Notes under the pieces: generated by a model
Seen by the model: the letters and a program-made list of their open reading frames with translations, nothing else
The model's database searches: none
What the model was told of the DNA's origin: nothing
Translations under genes and position numbers: made by a program
DNA from: an uncultured bacterium
Lineage (GTDB): Bacteria > Krumholzibacteriota > Krumholzibacteriia > LZORAL124-64-63
Length of the DNA: 57,484 bases
NCBI GenBank assembly: GCA_937864225.1
Contig: CALMJK010000012.1
Location: 1 to 57,484 of the forward strand
Direction of reading: 5' to 3'
Part shown: in pieces, positions 32,378-43,200 of the stretch
How positions within the stretch are numbered: position 1 is the stretch's first letter
Layout of the letters: every line of letters begins with the position of its first letter

Positions 32378-33979
32378 CTACTTGATGAGAGCGACCCGAC
32401 GGCTCTGCGCGAAATCGCCGGCCCGCAGCCGCAGCACGTAGACACCCGAGGACAGCGGCTGGCCGCGATCGTCGCGCCCGTCCCATGTGCTCTCGTGCGT
32501 CCCGGCCGCCAGGTCGGTCGCGACGAGATTGCGCACGCGGCGGCCGGCGAGGTCGTAGACGTCCAGCCGGGCGGGCCCGCCCCGCGTCAGCTCGAACCGC
32601 ACCGTGGTCTGGGGGTTGAAAGGGTTCGGCGCGGCGGGGTGCAGCCGGCCGGCGAGGGAGGTGGGGAGCTCGTCGCGCACGGCGGTCGGCCCGCCCGCGG
32701 GCACGAAGGTGAAATCCTGGAACACGACTTCCTGGTTCCCGGCCGGCGCGCCGGCGAGCTTCCACAGGTTCAGGTGCATCCGCGGCTGCTCGGGCCGGGG
32801 GATGTGGGGGCCGGTGTAGGTCCACGCGCGGATCAAGGTCGTCGCCGACTCGTCGGCCGGCCCGCCCCGCCACACCCGGAACTCCACCCGGTCGGCCAGC
32901 CACCGCATGGCGTGGCTGACCACTTCGTCCGCGCCGAAGACGGCGTCGAAGTGAACGATGTTGCCGGGATAGTCGTAGGGTTGCGCGACGAACTGTCCGA
33001 TGTCGGAGGCCGGGTCCGCCCAGCGGCTGTACTCGATGTCGATCTCGTTGAAGGCGTTCCACCAGAGGTAGTCCGTGTCCCAGCAGGGGCCGTACTCCCA
33101 CAAGAAGATGCCCAGCACCGCATAGGGGTCGATCAGGTCCAGCCGCCCCACGGTCGTCAGGATGTAGTCGCCGTAACCGAGCGCCCTCTCCGTGGCCACT
33201 TCCGTGCTGAACCAGTACCGGCCATCGAACTTCAGGGTCAGGTGCAGGCGGCCTTGCGCGTCCACCCAGACGCAATCGGCGGTGTCGCAGAAGAAGTTGC
33301 CCCCGGGCCCGTAAAAGCCCGGGCCCTTCACCCGCCAGGTGTGATCGCCGAAGAAGACCGTGTTGCCGCCCGGGAAATCGCTCCACTGCAGGTCGTCGAG
33401 AGTCGGCGCGGTCAGCCTGTTGAAGGTGACCTGGTCGTAGTGAACGTCGGGGGAAGGATCGTCCGGGCTCTGGAGCACCCCGAACAGCGCGTGCGTCGCC
33501 ACCGTGCCCGCGGGGGCCTCCTCGCTCACCAGGAAGAAGTCGAGGTACTCGTCCGCGGGCGAGGACGCGTCGGCGACCGTGAAGGACTCGTAATCGATCA
33601 GGCTGCCGGCGGCGTCGCGCCACTCGATGTTGACCAGGGCCACGCTCTGTCCCGTCAGCGGCTTGCCCGACGGGTGCCGCACGTGGCCCGTGGCTCCCCA
33701 TTGCTCGCCCGGCGCGCAGTCCTGGCGCTGCCAGTAGCCGGACACGTCCCAGCCGCCGTAGTTGGGGCCGCTGACGCGGGCCGCCTTGGCGCCGTGGTAG
33801 GCGCCGGTGACGGAGCCGACCACGCCGAACTGGTTCCACCCGGCGAAGGTGATCCCCCCCGAGCCGCCGATCTCGAAGCTGGGGTTGGCGAGGATGCATT
33901 GCCCCCGGGCCGGCTGGCTGGAGGCCGCGCCGATGCACAGGACGAGGGCCAGGGCTGCCAGATCGCGTTGCGCGCGCAT
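32378..33979 (-). CDS. Secreted GH16 beta-glucanase with CBM and T9SS-type sorting domain
   Basis: A 533-residue enzyme. ATG at 33979 after GGGAG; signal peptide LALVLCIGAASSQPARGQ. Residues 28-170 form a CBM4/CBM9-like carbohydrate-binding fold (CILANPSFEIGGSGGITFAGWNQ). Residues 190-430 are a GH16 jelly roll whose active strand is NEIDIEYSRW, the ExDxxE catalytic motif; GH16 acts on beta-1,3(4)-glucans, agars and others. The last 90 residues are a FlgD-like/T9SS sorting domain (PNPFNPQTTVRFEL, LDVYDLAGRRV, SSGVYVLRL). Third gene of a three-gene minus operon with the phosphorylase. Confidence 0.93.
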   Translation of the reverse strand: MRAQRDLAALALVLCIGAASSQPARGQCILANPSFEIGGSGGITFAGWNQFGVVGSVTGAYHGAKAARVSGPNYGGWDVSGYWQRQDCAPGEQWGATGHVRHPSGKPLTGQSVALVNIEWRDAAGSLIDYESFTVADASSPADEYLDFFLVSEEAPAGTVATHALFGVLQSPDDPSPDVHYDQVTFNRLTAPTLDDLQWSDFPGGNTVFFGDHTWRVKGPGFYGPGGNFFCDTADCVWVDAQGRLHLTLKFDGRYWFSTEVATERALGYGDYILTTVGRLDLIDPYAVLGIFLWEYGPCWDTDYLWWNAFNEIDIEYSRWADPASDIGQFVAQPYDYPGNIVHFDAVFGADEVVSHAMRWLADRVEFRVWRGGPADESATTLIRAWTYTGPHIPRPEQPRMHLNLWKLAGAPAGNQEVVFQDFTFVPAGGPTAVRDELPTSLAGRLHPAAPNPFNPQTTVRFELTRGGPARLDVYDLAGRRVRNLVATDLAAGTHESTWDGRDDRGQPLSSGVYVLRLRAGDFAQSRRVALIK

Positions 33980-34016
33980 GATCGACTCCCGTCGTATGAA
34001 CCGTCCCGCCGTTTTC

Positions 34017-37000
34017 TCAACTGTTCCGCTCGATGCGGCAGAGGTCGTGATCCGGAATCCCCACCTGGATCCGCTCGATGCGGCCGGTGCGCGCGAAGAG
34101 TTCCGCGCCGAGGTCCGCGTCGAGCCTGTTGCCGGTCCGCTGGGCCGTCGTTCCGTCCGCGAACACGACCCGGAGCCAGGGCTGGTCGGCGCCTCGCGCG
34201 TAGACGACCGGCACCTGGCAGACCGTGAACGCCAACTGGCCGAAGGACAGGGCGAGCGAGCGGGCCTGCCCCTGGCGATCATGGTAATGAAAGACGTCCG
34301 GCCGCCCCAGGAATTCGTCGGCGCGCAGCAGCCTGGGCTCGAAGCGCACGCCGCCCCGTTCGACCCGGATGCCGAGTTCGCCCGCGCGGGTGAGGATCTC
34401 TTCCTTCACCTGCCCGGTCAGGCCGGGCTGCTTCGCGCCGCCCCGGGCCGGCGTGTGCGAGTAGGGGTCGGTGGGAAAGGCGCCGAATTCGGCCACCGTC
34501 TTCTCGTACCCGAGGCCGGCGCGGATCCGGTAGTACATCTTGGCCAGTTCGTCGCGCACCGGCGGCGCCAGCCGGTCGCGGTCCGCTCCCATGACGAGAT
34601 CCTGCGTCGCGAGCAGCAACTTGGCGACCATGTGCCAGTAGATGCAGCCGATCCCCTCGTACGCGTACATGACGCCGGAACGACCGGTGTAGGATTTGTG
34701 CCGGAAGACGTCCTCGAACAGGTCGAGGATCGCCGCGCGGTCCCGCGCGGTCGCGACGGCCCACGCATCCTGACGCCCGAGATCGTCCAGGGCGGCCTCC
34801 AGATCCGCGGCCCGCGTGAAATCGCCCCGGAAGCGGTGGACGCCCTCGGCGTCGCGCGCCAGCAGCGCCGGATTACCGGCCGCCAGGAGGTCCCTCAAGA
34901 GAGGGATCGCCTCCACCCTCGCCGCCGGGACCGCGTTCCTGGCCATGAAACCCGGCAGCTGGCGCTCCGGGTAGAGCATGAAGCTGCGCTGGTCCGGCCG
35001 ATAAAGCGGGCTCGCGAAGAGCCGCCGCAGAAGGTCCAGCGCTTCTTCCGGCGCGAGAACGCCGGCGTCGAGCGCGGCGACCTGGCCCTCGATCATCAGC
35101 GGCAGGCGGACGACCGCGATGCCCTCCTCGCCGGCCGCGATGTCCAGCAGATTGTACGTATGGAACAGTCCGTCCGGGCGGCGGTTGGCGGCGATGCCCC
35201 AGTCGATGTACGCCAGCGCGGTCCGGCACAGGGCGACGGCGCGGCTGACGGCCAGACCGGTCTTGCCGGAGAACCCCCGGGCGTACACGGCCTGGCGATA
35301 GTCCGAGAAGGCCGAACCCAGCAAATCCAGCAGCCGGCGGCGGTCGCGCGGGTCGAGGCGGGCGGCCGCGAGCAACCCTCGCTCCCTCTCCAGGACGGAC
35401 GCGATCCGGTCGAACCATGCCGCGATCTCCCGCGACACGGAAAGCTCTCCGGGGGGCAGCGCCGCGAGCCGGCGGTCCAGGAAGGCCAGATACCGGCGCA
35501 GATGGCAGAGGGTCACCACCGAGACGCCGCCGGCGCCGAGCGCGTTGTTCGCGTCGTTCCATTCCGGCCGCTGCGTGTTCATCCAGATGCCGGCGTCCAG
35601 GATCAAGTTCGAGAGCTTGGACAGGGCGGGCACGAGCAGCTTCTCGAAGAGGTTCACGTGGTGGACCGATCCGTCCGGAGCCGTCAGCAGCTTCCCGTCG
35701 GTGCCCCGGCCAGCGACCCGCGCGGCGATGCGCGCGGCGCAGGCGTCGTCGTAGACGATCGTCGCGCTGGGGTCGCGCACGAGGTCCGCGTAGGGCTTGA
35801 TGCGGTAGGGGACCTCGGCGTAGCTGAAGATCTCCTCGCCCATCATCTCGCCAAGCGCGTCCGGATGGTAACGGTCCAGCGCCTCGAGCAGCCGCAGCAG
35901 GTACACGATCTGATGGTCGCCCCAGTAGCCGATGTTGCTCCAGGGATCGTCCGGCGAGACGGTCTCCCAGTCCACGCCGTCCCGCGCGATGCGGTACGGG
36001 TTGAAGCCGTCCACGGTGGAGGCGTTGACGAACTTGGCGACGAAGTGCGGCAGAAAGCCCGGGAAGGCGGTGCCCAACGCTTCCCAGTTCTGAAAGATGT
36101 CCCGCCAGTTCCCCTCGTAGTTCAGCTCCCGTGCGCCGGTTCGGTCGCGGGCGCGGATGGAAAAACGATTCCAGGGGCGGCTCGGATCGCCGTGGCGCCG
36201 GCTGAAGTAGAGGGGCAGGTACTCGTGGCTGAGCCGCCGGAAGTCGGCGTCGCCGGTCAGGCGAGCCCTGTCGCGGATCTCCCGCGCCGTCACCAGGGAG
36301 GGCAGGGCGGCGAGCAGGGGCTGATGGCGAGCCGCGACGGCGCGCTGGCGCACGCGCAGGAAATCGGCGAAGTCCGCCACCGGCACGTCGTGATCGCGCA
36401 GAAAGACCCCGCCGCGCATGCTGTTGAACAGCACGCTGGCGAAGTGATGTGCGCAAACCTCCGGATGGGCCGACAGCTGCAAACCGTCCGCGCTGCCCAC
36501 GATGCGACGGAGGCTTTCGCTCGCCCGCCCAAGCCCGGCCTCCAACTGGTCCGCCAGGTCCCCTTCCTCGCCCAGGCGGCGGCGCAGGGCGGCGATCCGC
36601 ACGTGATCCAGGCCGACGTCGCCGACGACGTGCCACCGCAGCGACTCGCCCGCCTCCAGCAGGAGGCTGGAGGTCACGAGATAGTTGCCCCGACCGCCCT
36701 TGAGCACGTGCTCCGCGGGGGCGCTGCGTCCGTGCCGGAAGGCCGCGACCGCTTCGCCGGACAGGTGGACCTGGAACCGCGGCAGGCCCAGGCACCAGAC
36801 TGTGTTGGCCCGCAGCACCTCGAGGGCCTCCGCCCGGTCGGTGATGCCGGCCGTGAGCGAGAAGGTGCAGAGTCCCGTCGCGGGATCCGCTTCGGTCACC
36901 TTGTAGGCGTCCACGACGTTGCTCGAGTGCTGATACAGGGAGAGGGGAGCGCCGAAGGGCAGGACGTTTCTCAGCCCGTCCAGGAGGGCCAGCCGGACCG

Positions 37001-37520
37001 GGGCGTCGCGATGGCTGGTCAGCGTCGCCGTCTTCACCCAACCGAACTCGTCGCACGCCGACCAGCGGTAGCGGAACGCGAGCTTGAGATCGTGGTGGAT
37101 CTCTTCGAAGACGAGCCGATTGCCGAGGGTGTTCTTGTAGAGGTTGCGTTCGACCGCGGGGTTCTCGTCGTTGGCCGCCGCCAGCGGCTCCCAGTGAATC
37201 CGGTCGCCGCCGGCCAGCGTAAGCTGGATCAGCGTCACGGGCCCCGTGTGGTGATGGGCGTCGTGCAACTGGTCGACCGTGCGGTAAGGGAAGAGGCTCC
37301 CCTCGGCATCGACGCGGCCCGCGGTGAGGCCGCCGCCGGAGGCCACGAACATCCAGAGATCGGTGTCGCTCGGGAGGCTCATCAGGAAGGGGTCCAGCCG
37401 ATGGTAGGCGCGGATCCGGTAGTACGCTTCCCCGTCCAGCGCGACGAACTCGCCCGTCGGGGACGCGGGCGGAGCTTTCGCCCGCGCGGGGGCGGGCAGC
37501 GGTATCGGCTTGCCTTCCAT
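34017..37520 (-). CDS. Giant beta-glucan phosphorylase (GH94/GH149/GH161 superfamily)
   Basis: A 1,167-residue cytoplasmic enzyme with no signal peptide. The N-terminal half is a super-beta-sandwich (FPYRTVDQLHDAHHHTGPVTLIQL). The C-terminal half is an (alpha/alpha)6 barrel with RELNYEGNWRDIFQNWEALGTAFPGF, where the Asp of WRDIFQNWEA matches the catalytic acid region. Also RPEWNDANNALGAGGVSVVTL and YRGDFTRAADLE-like blocks. Cellobiose phosphorylases (GH94) are about 800 residues; this length and layout match beta-1,3-glucan phosphorylases GH149 and GH161. It would split imported beta-1,3-gluco-oligosaccharides to glucose-1-phosphate. Exact family is not settled. Confidence 0.78.
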   Translation of the reverse strand: MEGKPIPLPAPARAKAPPASPTGEFVALDGEAYYRIRAYHRLDPFLMSLPSDTDLWMFVASGGGLTAGRVDAEGSLFPYRTVDQLHDAHHHTGPVTLIQLTLAGGDRIHWEPLAAANDENPAVERNLYKNTLGNRLVFEEIHHDLKLAFRYRWSACDEFGWVKTATLTSHRDAPVRLALLDGLRNVLPFGAPLSLYQHSSNVVDAYKVTEADPATGLCTFSLTAGITDRAEALEVLRANTVWCLGLPRFQVHLSGEAVAAFRHGRSAPAEHVLKGGRGNYLVTSSLLLEAGESLRWHVVGDVGLDHVRIAALRRRLGEEGDLADQLEAGLGRASESLRRIVGSADGLQLSAHPEVCAHHFASVLFNSMRGGVFLRDHDVPVADFADFLRVRQRAVAARHQPLLAALPSLVTAREIRDRARLTGDADFRRLSHEYLPLYFSRRHGDPSRPWNRFSIRARDRTGARELNYEGNWRDIFQNWEALGTAFPGFLPHFVAKFVNASTVDGFNPYRIARDGVDWETVSPDDPWSNIGYWGDHQIVYLLRLLEALDRYHPDALGEMMGEEIFSYAEVPYRIKPYADLVRDPSATIVYDDACAARIAARVAGRGTDGKLLTAPDGSVHHVNLFEKLLVPALSKLSNLILDAGIWMNTQRPEWNDANNALGAGGVSVVTLCHLRRYLAFLDRRLAALPPGELSVSREIAAWFDRIASVLERERGLLAAARLDPRDRRRLLDLLGSAFSDYRQAVYARGFSGKTGLAVSRAVALCRTALAYIDWGIAANRRPDGLFHTYNLLDIAAGEEGIAVVRLPLMIEGQVAALDAGVLAPEEALDLLRRLFASPLYRPDQRSFMLYPERQLPGFMARNAVPAARVEAIPLLRDLLAAGNPALLARDAEGVHRFRGDFTRAADLEAALDDLGRQDAWAVATARDRAAILDLFEDVFRHKSYTGRSGVMYAYEGIGCIYWHMVAKLLLATQDLVMGADRDRLAPPVRDELAKMYYRIRAGLGYEKTVAEFGAFPTDPYSHTPARGGAKQPGLTGQVKEEILTRAGELGIRVERGGVRFEPRLLRADEFLGRPDVFHYHDRQGQARSLALSFGQLAFTVCQVPVVYARGADQPWLRVVFADGTTAQRTGNRLDADLGAELFARTGRIERIQVGIPDHDLCRIERNS

Positions 37521-37582
37521 GGGGCCCCGTCAGCGGATAAAGACGCGGGGGCCGACGCCGTCGACCCCCGCCGGAAAGGGTT

Positions 37583-38557
37583 CTACTTCACCAGGGCCAT
37601 GCTTCGCGACACCCGGCCCGCGGCTGTCTTCAGCACGCAACGGTACTGGCCGGCGGGCACGGGCGTCCCCGCGTCGCTGCGCCCGTTCCAGGTCACGACG
37701 TGTTCGCCGGCGCCCAGGTCGTCGCGGCGCAAGGTGGCGATCCTGCGGCCCGCGAGGTCGAAGACGCAAAGCTCGACGCGGCTCGGTCGGTCCAGCGCGA
37801 ATTCGATCTGGGTCGAGGGATTGAACGGGTTCGGATGGTTCTGCCGCAGCGTGGCGCCCGCCAGGGCCTGGCCCGGCACGTCGGTCATGTCGAGGATGTG
37901 GAAGCTGAGGTTGTCGTAGAAGACTCCCGACCCCTCGTAGTTCGTCGCCCGATTCAGAAAACCAATCTGCAGAATCTGCCCCACGAGGCTCGCGTCGATC
38001 GTGATCGACAGCGAGTATCCCATCCACGTGACGGGCGTGTTGGTCATGTCCGCCGGGATGAAGTTGGTCATGGCGTAGCCGGCGCTGGGATTGATCGTCT
38101 TGATGAACGCCGCCGCGGTCGAGCTTCCCTCCAGGTTGCCGAGCTTGGCCTGGAAGTCGAAGACCCAGGTCTGGCCGACGGCGTCCGCCGTCACGACCTG
38201 CTCCCGGTAGACGTTGGCCTCGATGATGTTGCCGTCGGCGTGATCGAGGTTCTCGTAGTCGCTGAAGGAGACCAGTTGCTTGGCTCCTTGCTCCACGCCG
38301 CCCTCTCCCAGGACGAGCTGGCAGAAGGCGTACCCGTCGTTGGGCGCCGGATAGGGCCCATATCCGTAGAGGTAGGTGACCCCGTCCGGGGCGAAGACGT
38401 TGCCGTAGACCAGCCAGCCGTCGTTGGCCAACGCCGTGGCGCTCGCTTGGTTCAGGCTCTCGAAGTCCTGGCTGTAGGGCGTCAGCGCGCGGCCCGCAAC
38501 GGGAAGCAGGCCGACCAGCCCGGCGATCACAAGGATGGAAACGGCTCGCTCTCGCAT
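37583..38557 (-). CDS. Secreted protein, locus-specific family, with T9SS-type sorting domain
   Basis: A 324-residue protein with signal peptide (VSILVIAGLVGLLPVAGRAL). Residues 25-230 closely match the product of 31584-32303 (GYGPYPAPNDG, DHADGNIIEANV, QTWVFDFQAKLGNLEGSSTA, GYAMTNFI). A C-terminal FlgD-like/T9SS sorting domain follows (NHPNPFNPSTQIEFALDRP, LCVFDLAGRRIATL, VPAGQYRCVL). First gene of the operon with the phosphorylase and GH16, so probably a surface glucan-binding component. Operator C lies in the divergent promoter region. Confidence 0.85.
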   Translation of the reverse strand: MRERAVSILVIAGLVGLLPVAGRALTPYSQDFESLNQASATALANDGWLVYGNVFAPDGVTYLYGYGPYPAPNDGYAFCQLVLGEGGVEQGAKQLVSFSDYENLDHADGNIIEANVYREQVVTADAVGQTWVFDFQAKLGNLEGSSTAAAFIKTINPSAGYAMTNFIPADMTNTPVTWMGYSLSITIDASLVGQILQIGFLNRATNYEGSGVFYDNLSFHILDMTDVPGQALAGATLRQNHPNPFNPSTQIEFALDRPSRVELCVFDLAGRRIATLRRDDLGAGEHVVTWNGRSDAGTPVPAGQYRCVLKTAAGRVSRSMALVK

Positions 38558-38735
38558 CGTGACGACCTCTCTTTCGCTTGGATCCTACGGTTCAAAGACG
38601 CTCGGCCGCGGCGTCGCCCGGTGACCGCGCCGCAGGCCCCGTCTTCGGAATGAGGCGTTCGCGTTTGCCGACCCGTTCAAGTGGTTGTCGGATCACGACT
38701 CCCGTTCAGGCCGCCCTCGCCGCGCGAGAGAAGGC

Positions 38736-38762
38736 TTGACAGGAGCGCCATGATCATACACT
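38736..38762 (+). promoter_or_regulatory. Promoter of the GH1-glycosidase operon
   Basis: TTGACA at 38736-38741 with TACACT at 38757-38762 (15-base spacing). The -10 abuts operator C, as at the other promoters of the locus. Confidence 0.45.
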
Positions 38763-38783
38763 ACGTTCGGAGTCCGAACAAAG
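38762..38783 (+). promoter_or_regulatory. Operator C of the beta-glucan locus
   Basis: Palindrome TTCGG AGT CCGAA with the right flank CAAAG and left flank TACG. Lies in the divergent region between the GH1 operon and the phosphorylase/GH16 operon, so it could control both. Confidence 0.7.
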
Positions 38784-38852
38784 CTTTTTTCGAGGCCCGA
38801 TTCACGAGACCGGTCGCCCCGGACAGGGGCTTTGGCCGGGGGGTGACGCGGC

Positions 38853-40256
38853 ATGCCCAAGCACGATTTCCCAGCGGGATTTCTCTGGGGCGTGGCCACG
38901 TCGGCCGCGCAGATCGAGGGAGGCCGGCGCGAGGGCGGCCGCGGCGACTCCATCTGGGACCGCTTCGCCGCGCTCCCGGGAAACATTGCCGACGGTTCCG
39001 TCCCCGACGTGGCTTGCGATCACTACCACCGCTGGCGCGAAGACGTCGCGCTCATGAAATGGCTCGGCCTGGGCGGCTACCGGTTTTCGATCGCCTGGCC
39101 GCGCGTGTTTCCCGAGGGGCGCGGCCGCGTGAACGTCCCCGGGCTCGACTTCTACGACGCGCTGGTGGATGCCCTGCTGGAGGCCGGCATCCAGCCGTGC
39201 CCCACGCTCTACCATTGGGATCTGCCGCAGGCGCTGCAGGAGGCGGGCGGCTGGGGGGAGCGCGACACGGCCGAGGCCTTCGCGCAGTTCGCGACCGTGG
39301 TCGCGCGCCGCCTCGGCGACCGGGTTCGCCACTGGACGACCGTCAACGAGCCCTGGTGCGCCGCGACGCTGGGCCACGAGGAGGGAAAGCACGCGCCCGG
39401 CCGCTGCGATCCCGCCGAGGCCCTGCGCGCGGGCCACCACCTTCTCTTGGCGCACGGCCTGGCGACCGCGGCCATCCGGCGCGAAGTCCGGGCGGCGCAG
39501 CTGGGGATCGTGTTGATCCACTGCCCGGCCCACGCGGCCTCCGACAGCGCGGCCGATCGGGACGCGGCCCGCTGGTTCGACGGCTTCTTCAATCGCTGGT
39601 ACCTGGATCCTGTTTTCCGGGGCGATTATCCCGCCGACGCGCTCGCCGACCGGGTGGCGCTGGGACACCTGCCCGCTCCGGAGCTGCCGTGCGTCAAGGA
39701 GGGCGATCTGGCGCTCATCGCCGCGCCGCTCGATTTCCTGGGACTGAACTATTACAGCCGCGCCGTCGTGCGGGCCGGCCCGCACCAGCGCCCCGTGGAC
39801 GCGCGCGGCGCGCCGCCCGCAGAGCTGACCGACATGGGGTGGGAGGTCTATCCCCAGGGGCTGCACGAGAGCCTGCTGCGGATCCATCGCGAGTATCGCC
39901 CGCGCCGGATCTACGTGACCGAGAACGGGGCGGCGTACACCGATCGAAGCGATGCCCGGGGCCGCATCGCCGACGCGCGCCGCATCGCCTACCTGCGCGC
40001 TCATCTGCTGGCGGCCCGCCGGGCCATCGCCGACGGCGTGCCGCTGGCGGGCTACTTCGTCTGGTCCCTGCTGGACAACTTCGAATGGGGCTTCGGATAC
40101 ACGAAGCAGTTCGGCCTCTATGCCGTCGAGCCAGAGACTCTGCGGCGCATCCCCAAGGACAGCGCCTTCTGGTATCGTGACGTCGTCTCGGCCAATGCCG
40201 TCCCCGACCAGCCCGCTCCCCAGACCCGAGGAGAATCCCGTGCAAGCGAACCTTAG
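38853..40256 (+). CDS. GH1 beta-glucosidase
   Basis: A 467-residue cytoplasmic enzyme. ATG at 38853, with a short GGGGG site. GH1 marks: FLWGVATSAAQIEGG at the N-terminus, TVNEPWC with the acid/base Glu, RIYVTENGAAYTD with the nucleophile Glu, and GYFVWSLLDNFEWGFGYTKQFGLY near the end. It removes glucose from short beta-gluco-oligosaccharides such as laminaribiose or cellobiose. The 3' end overlaps the next gene by 17 bases. Transcribed from the operator C promoter region. Confidence 0.95.
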   Translation: MPKHDFPAGFLWGVATSAAQIEGGRREGGRGDSIWDRFAALPGNIADGSVPDVACDHYHRWREDVALMKWLGLGGYRFSIAWPRVFPEGRGRVNVPGLDFYDALVDALLEAGIQPCPTLYHWDLPQALQEAGGWGERDTAEAFAQFATVVARRLGDRVRHWTTVNEPWCAATLGHEEGKHAPGRCDPAEALRAGHHLLLAHGLATAAIRREVRAAQLGIVLIHCPAHAASDSAADRDAARWFDGFFNRWYLDPVFRGDYPADALADRVALGHLPAPELPCVKEGDLALIAAPLDFLGLNYYSRAVVRAGPHQRPVDARGAPPAELTDMGWEVYPQGLHESLLRIHREYRPRRIYVTENGAAYTDRSDARGRIADARRIAYLRAHLLAARRAIADGVPLAGYFVWSLLDNFEWGFGYTKQFGLYAVEPETLRRIPKDSAFWYRDVVSANAVPDQPAPQTRGESRASEP

Positions 40257-43200
40257 CGGCAACACGCGCCGGGTCCGCCAGGCCATCGTGGTTTGGGCCC
40301 TGCTACCCATCCTGTCGGCGGCAGGAGCCGCCGCCCAACCGGACGCCCACGGCTTGCAGGACATCCGGGTCGTGACCGACGCGGCCGGCTCTCGCCTGCA
40401 GGTCGACGGCCTGGACTTCATGGTCTTCGGGATGAACTGGGACTACACGCCGATCGGTCAGAACTACACCTACAGCCTGTGGACCAAGCCGGACGACATC
40501 ATCGAGGCCGCGCTGGCCAGGGAGATGCCCCTGCTCAAGGCCATGGGGGTCAACACCATCCGACACTACGTGGGCATGCCTCCCCGCTGGGTGCGGTTCA
40601 TCTACGAGAAGTACGGGATCTACACGATCATCAACCACACGGTCGGGCGCTACGGCTTGACCATCGACGGCGTGTGGCGCCCCGCGACGGATTACAGCGA
40701 CCCGCGGGTGCGACAGATTCTGAAGGCCGAGTTGGCCGCCGTCGTGGACCAGTTCCGGGACACGCCGGGCGTCTTGATGTGGCTGCTGGGCAACGAGAAC
40801 AACTACGGGCTGTCGTGGTCCTCGTTCGAGATCGAGGCCCTGCCAGAGGGCGAGCGGGACGCCGCGCGGGCGCGCCACCTCTACTCCCTCTTCGGCGAGA
40901 TCATCCGCGACATCAAGCAGCGCGATCCCCACCGGCCGGTGGCCATGGCCAACGGCGACGTGCAGTACATCGACCTCGTCGCCCAGGAGTGCCAAGGCCT
41001 GGATGTCTTCGGGGCGAATGTCTATCGCGGCGTTTCGGCGCGCGACCTCTTCCAGGTCGTGCGCGACAAGCTGGGCGTGCCGGCCCTGTTCACCGAATTC
41101 GGAGCCGACGCGTTCGACGCCGTCGCGATGACGGAGGACCAGGCGACGCAGGCGCGCTACCTGCTGGGGCAGTGGCGCGAGATCTACGAACAGTCGGCCG
41201 GCAAGGGCCGCGTCGGCAACGCCATCGGCGGGCTGATCTTCCAGTGGAGCGACGGGTGGTGGAAATACCTGCAGGAGAGCCGGCTGGACATCCACGACGC
41301 CAACGCGTCGTGGCCCAACGGCGGTTACGCGGAGGATTACCGCGAGGGCGATAACAACATGAACGAGGAGTGGTGGGGCATCGCCGCCAAGGGGCGGCCC
41401 GATTCCCGCGGGCTGTACGACGTGTACCCGCGCGCCGCCTACTACGCCTTGCGCGACGCCTTCCGCCTGCCGCCCTACGCCGCGAGCACGGATCTGGCGG
41501 CCATCCGGGCCCATTTCGACCGCATCACCCCCATGGGCGCCGCGCTGGAGGCCAGGGGCGTGGCCGCCGCCCGCCAGACCGATCTGCTGGGCAAGGTGCG
41601 CGTGTCGGGGCTGCGGATGGAGTTCGAGACTTACAGCACCGGCGGCGAGGACGTCAGCACGCCGGACGTCGACGCGCCGCAGACCTCCTATCCCGCCTTC
41701 CGGGGCTTCGATCACGGGCAGTCGTTCTACGCCGACCTCGAGGCCAAACCGAGCGAGGCGTTGATCGGCACGCTGTCCCTGAACGTGCTGGGCCGCGTGC
41801 CGCAGAACCCCATCGACGAGATCTTCTACGAGAATCGCGGCAGGCCGCGCACCGCCCAGGACGTCGACGGCGAACCCGTCGAGCTCGCGTCTCTCGAGCG
41901 GGTGAAGGTGTATAGGGCTTCGATCTCGTGGGACGACCGCTGGTTCAACCTGGATGGCTTCTACCGCACCGGCCATCTGCACTGGCAGTACGAAGGCGAC
42001 TTCTTCGGCCTCTACCGCGACGCTTTCTACGGCGAGAACGTGGACATCTACAACGGCGAAGCGCCGATCGGCTTCGAGGTCGCCGGCAAGAAAACCCTGC
42101 GGGGCCTGAAGGTGGCCTTCGGACCGCAGCTCTGGTGGGGCGCCAATCCGGCGATCTTCGTCAAGTACAACCGGTCCCTGGGCGGGATCCAGTGGACGGG
42201 CATCTTCCAGGAGGACTTCTCGCAGCAGAACGAGCTGACCAGCTCCGCGGCCATCCCGATCCGGACCAGCCGCAAGGCTTCTCTCCAGCTCCAGACCCGC
42301 CTGGGCCCGTTCGGGCTCGAGGGCGGGGTCCTCTGGTCCGGGCAGCCCCGCGAGGGGGAGACCTTTCAGCTGGTGGACGACGACCTCCGGGATTCAGGGG
42401 AATCCATCCTGCCCGAGGACATCCGGGAGGACACCGTCGAGCCCGCGGACGCCTTCGGCTTCAAGGGCAAGCTGACCTGGCAGAAGGGTCGCTGGAACTG
42501 GTACGGGCAGGGGGCCTACATGGGACTGGTGGCCGACGCCGGCCCGACCGCCATCCCCACCTACACCGGTTGGGGGCTGAAGGACGGCGGCTCCGGCAAT
42601 CAGGTCAATGCCCTCACGGGCCTGGCGGTCAGCCGCGGCAATTGGCAGTTCGGCCCCAACTTCCTCTGGCAAAAACCGCTCGTGGGCCCCATGCCCCACG
42701 CGGACGATCTGCTGTACACTGCCGGCCGGCCGCGCAACGTCCTGGACGACCCCTTCGCGGTGCGCGACAACCGCGAGACGACCGCCGGCGAGATCATGGT
42801 GACCTACGACCCCACGCCCGCGACCTGGATGTGGACGTGGGACAGCGACGTCCGGGAGGACGCCGACCTGGCCGCCAGCCTCGGGTTCATGGTCAAGCGC
42901 CACCACACGACCGCCGACGCGGGCCTCTTCATCTCCGAGGAGAGCACCGTGTACGCCTTTCCCGGCGGAACTCCGGCCCGTGATCTGTGGGAGGTGCGGT
43001 GCCGCGTCGTCAATCGCTTCGGCGCGGCCACGCGCCTGATCAGCCACCTCTATTTCGGGACCGCCGAGCCCAACGGCGCCGACGAGCGCCTGCTCAAGCG
43101 GTTCGGCTTGGAGAGCCGGATCGCCTGGCCCGACGTGGCGCTGGCGGGCGTCGTGAAATTCAACGACCACGGCCCCTACGACTATCATCGCGACCACAAT

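Noticed and set aside
38640..38700. A fifth operator copy near TTTGCCGACCCGTTCAAG
   Set aside because: Half-site spacing and the central CGG-N3-CCG core do not match the other four.
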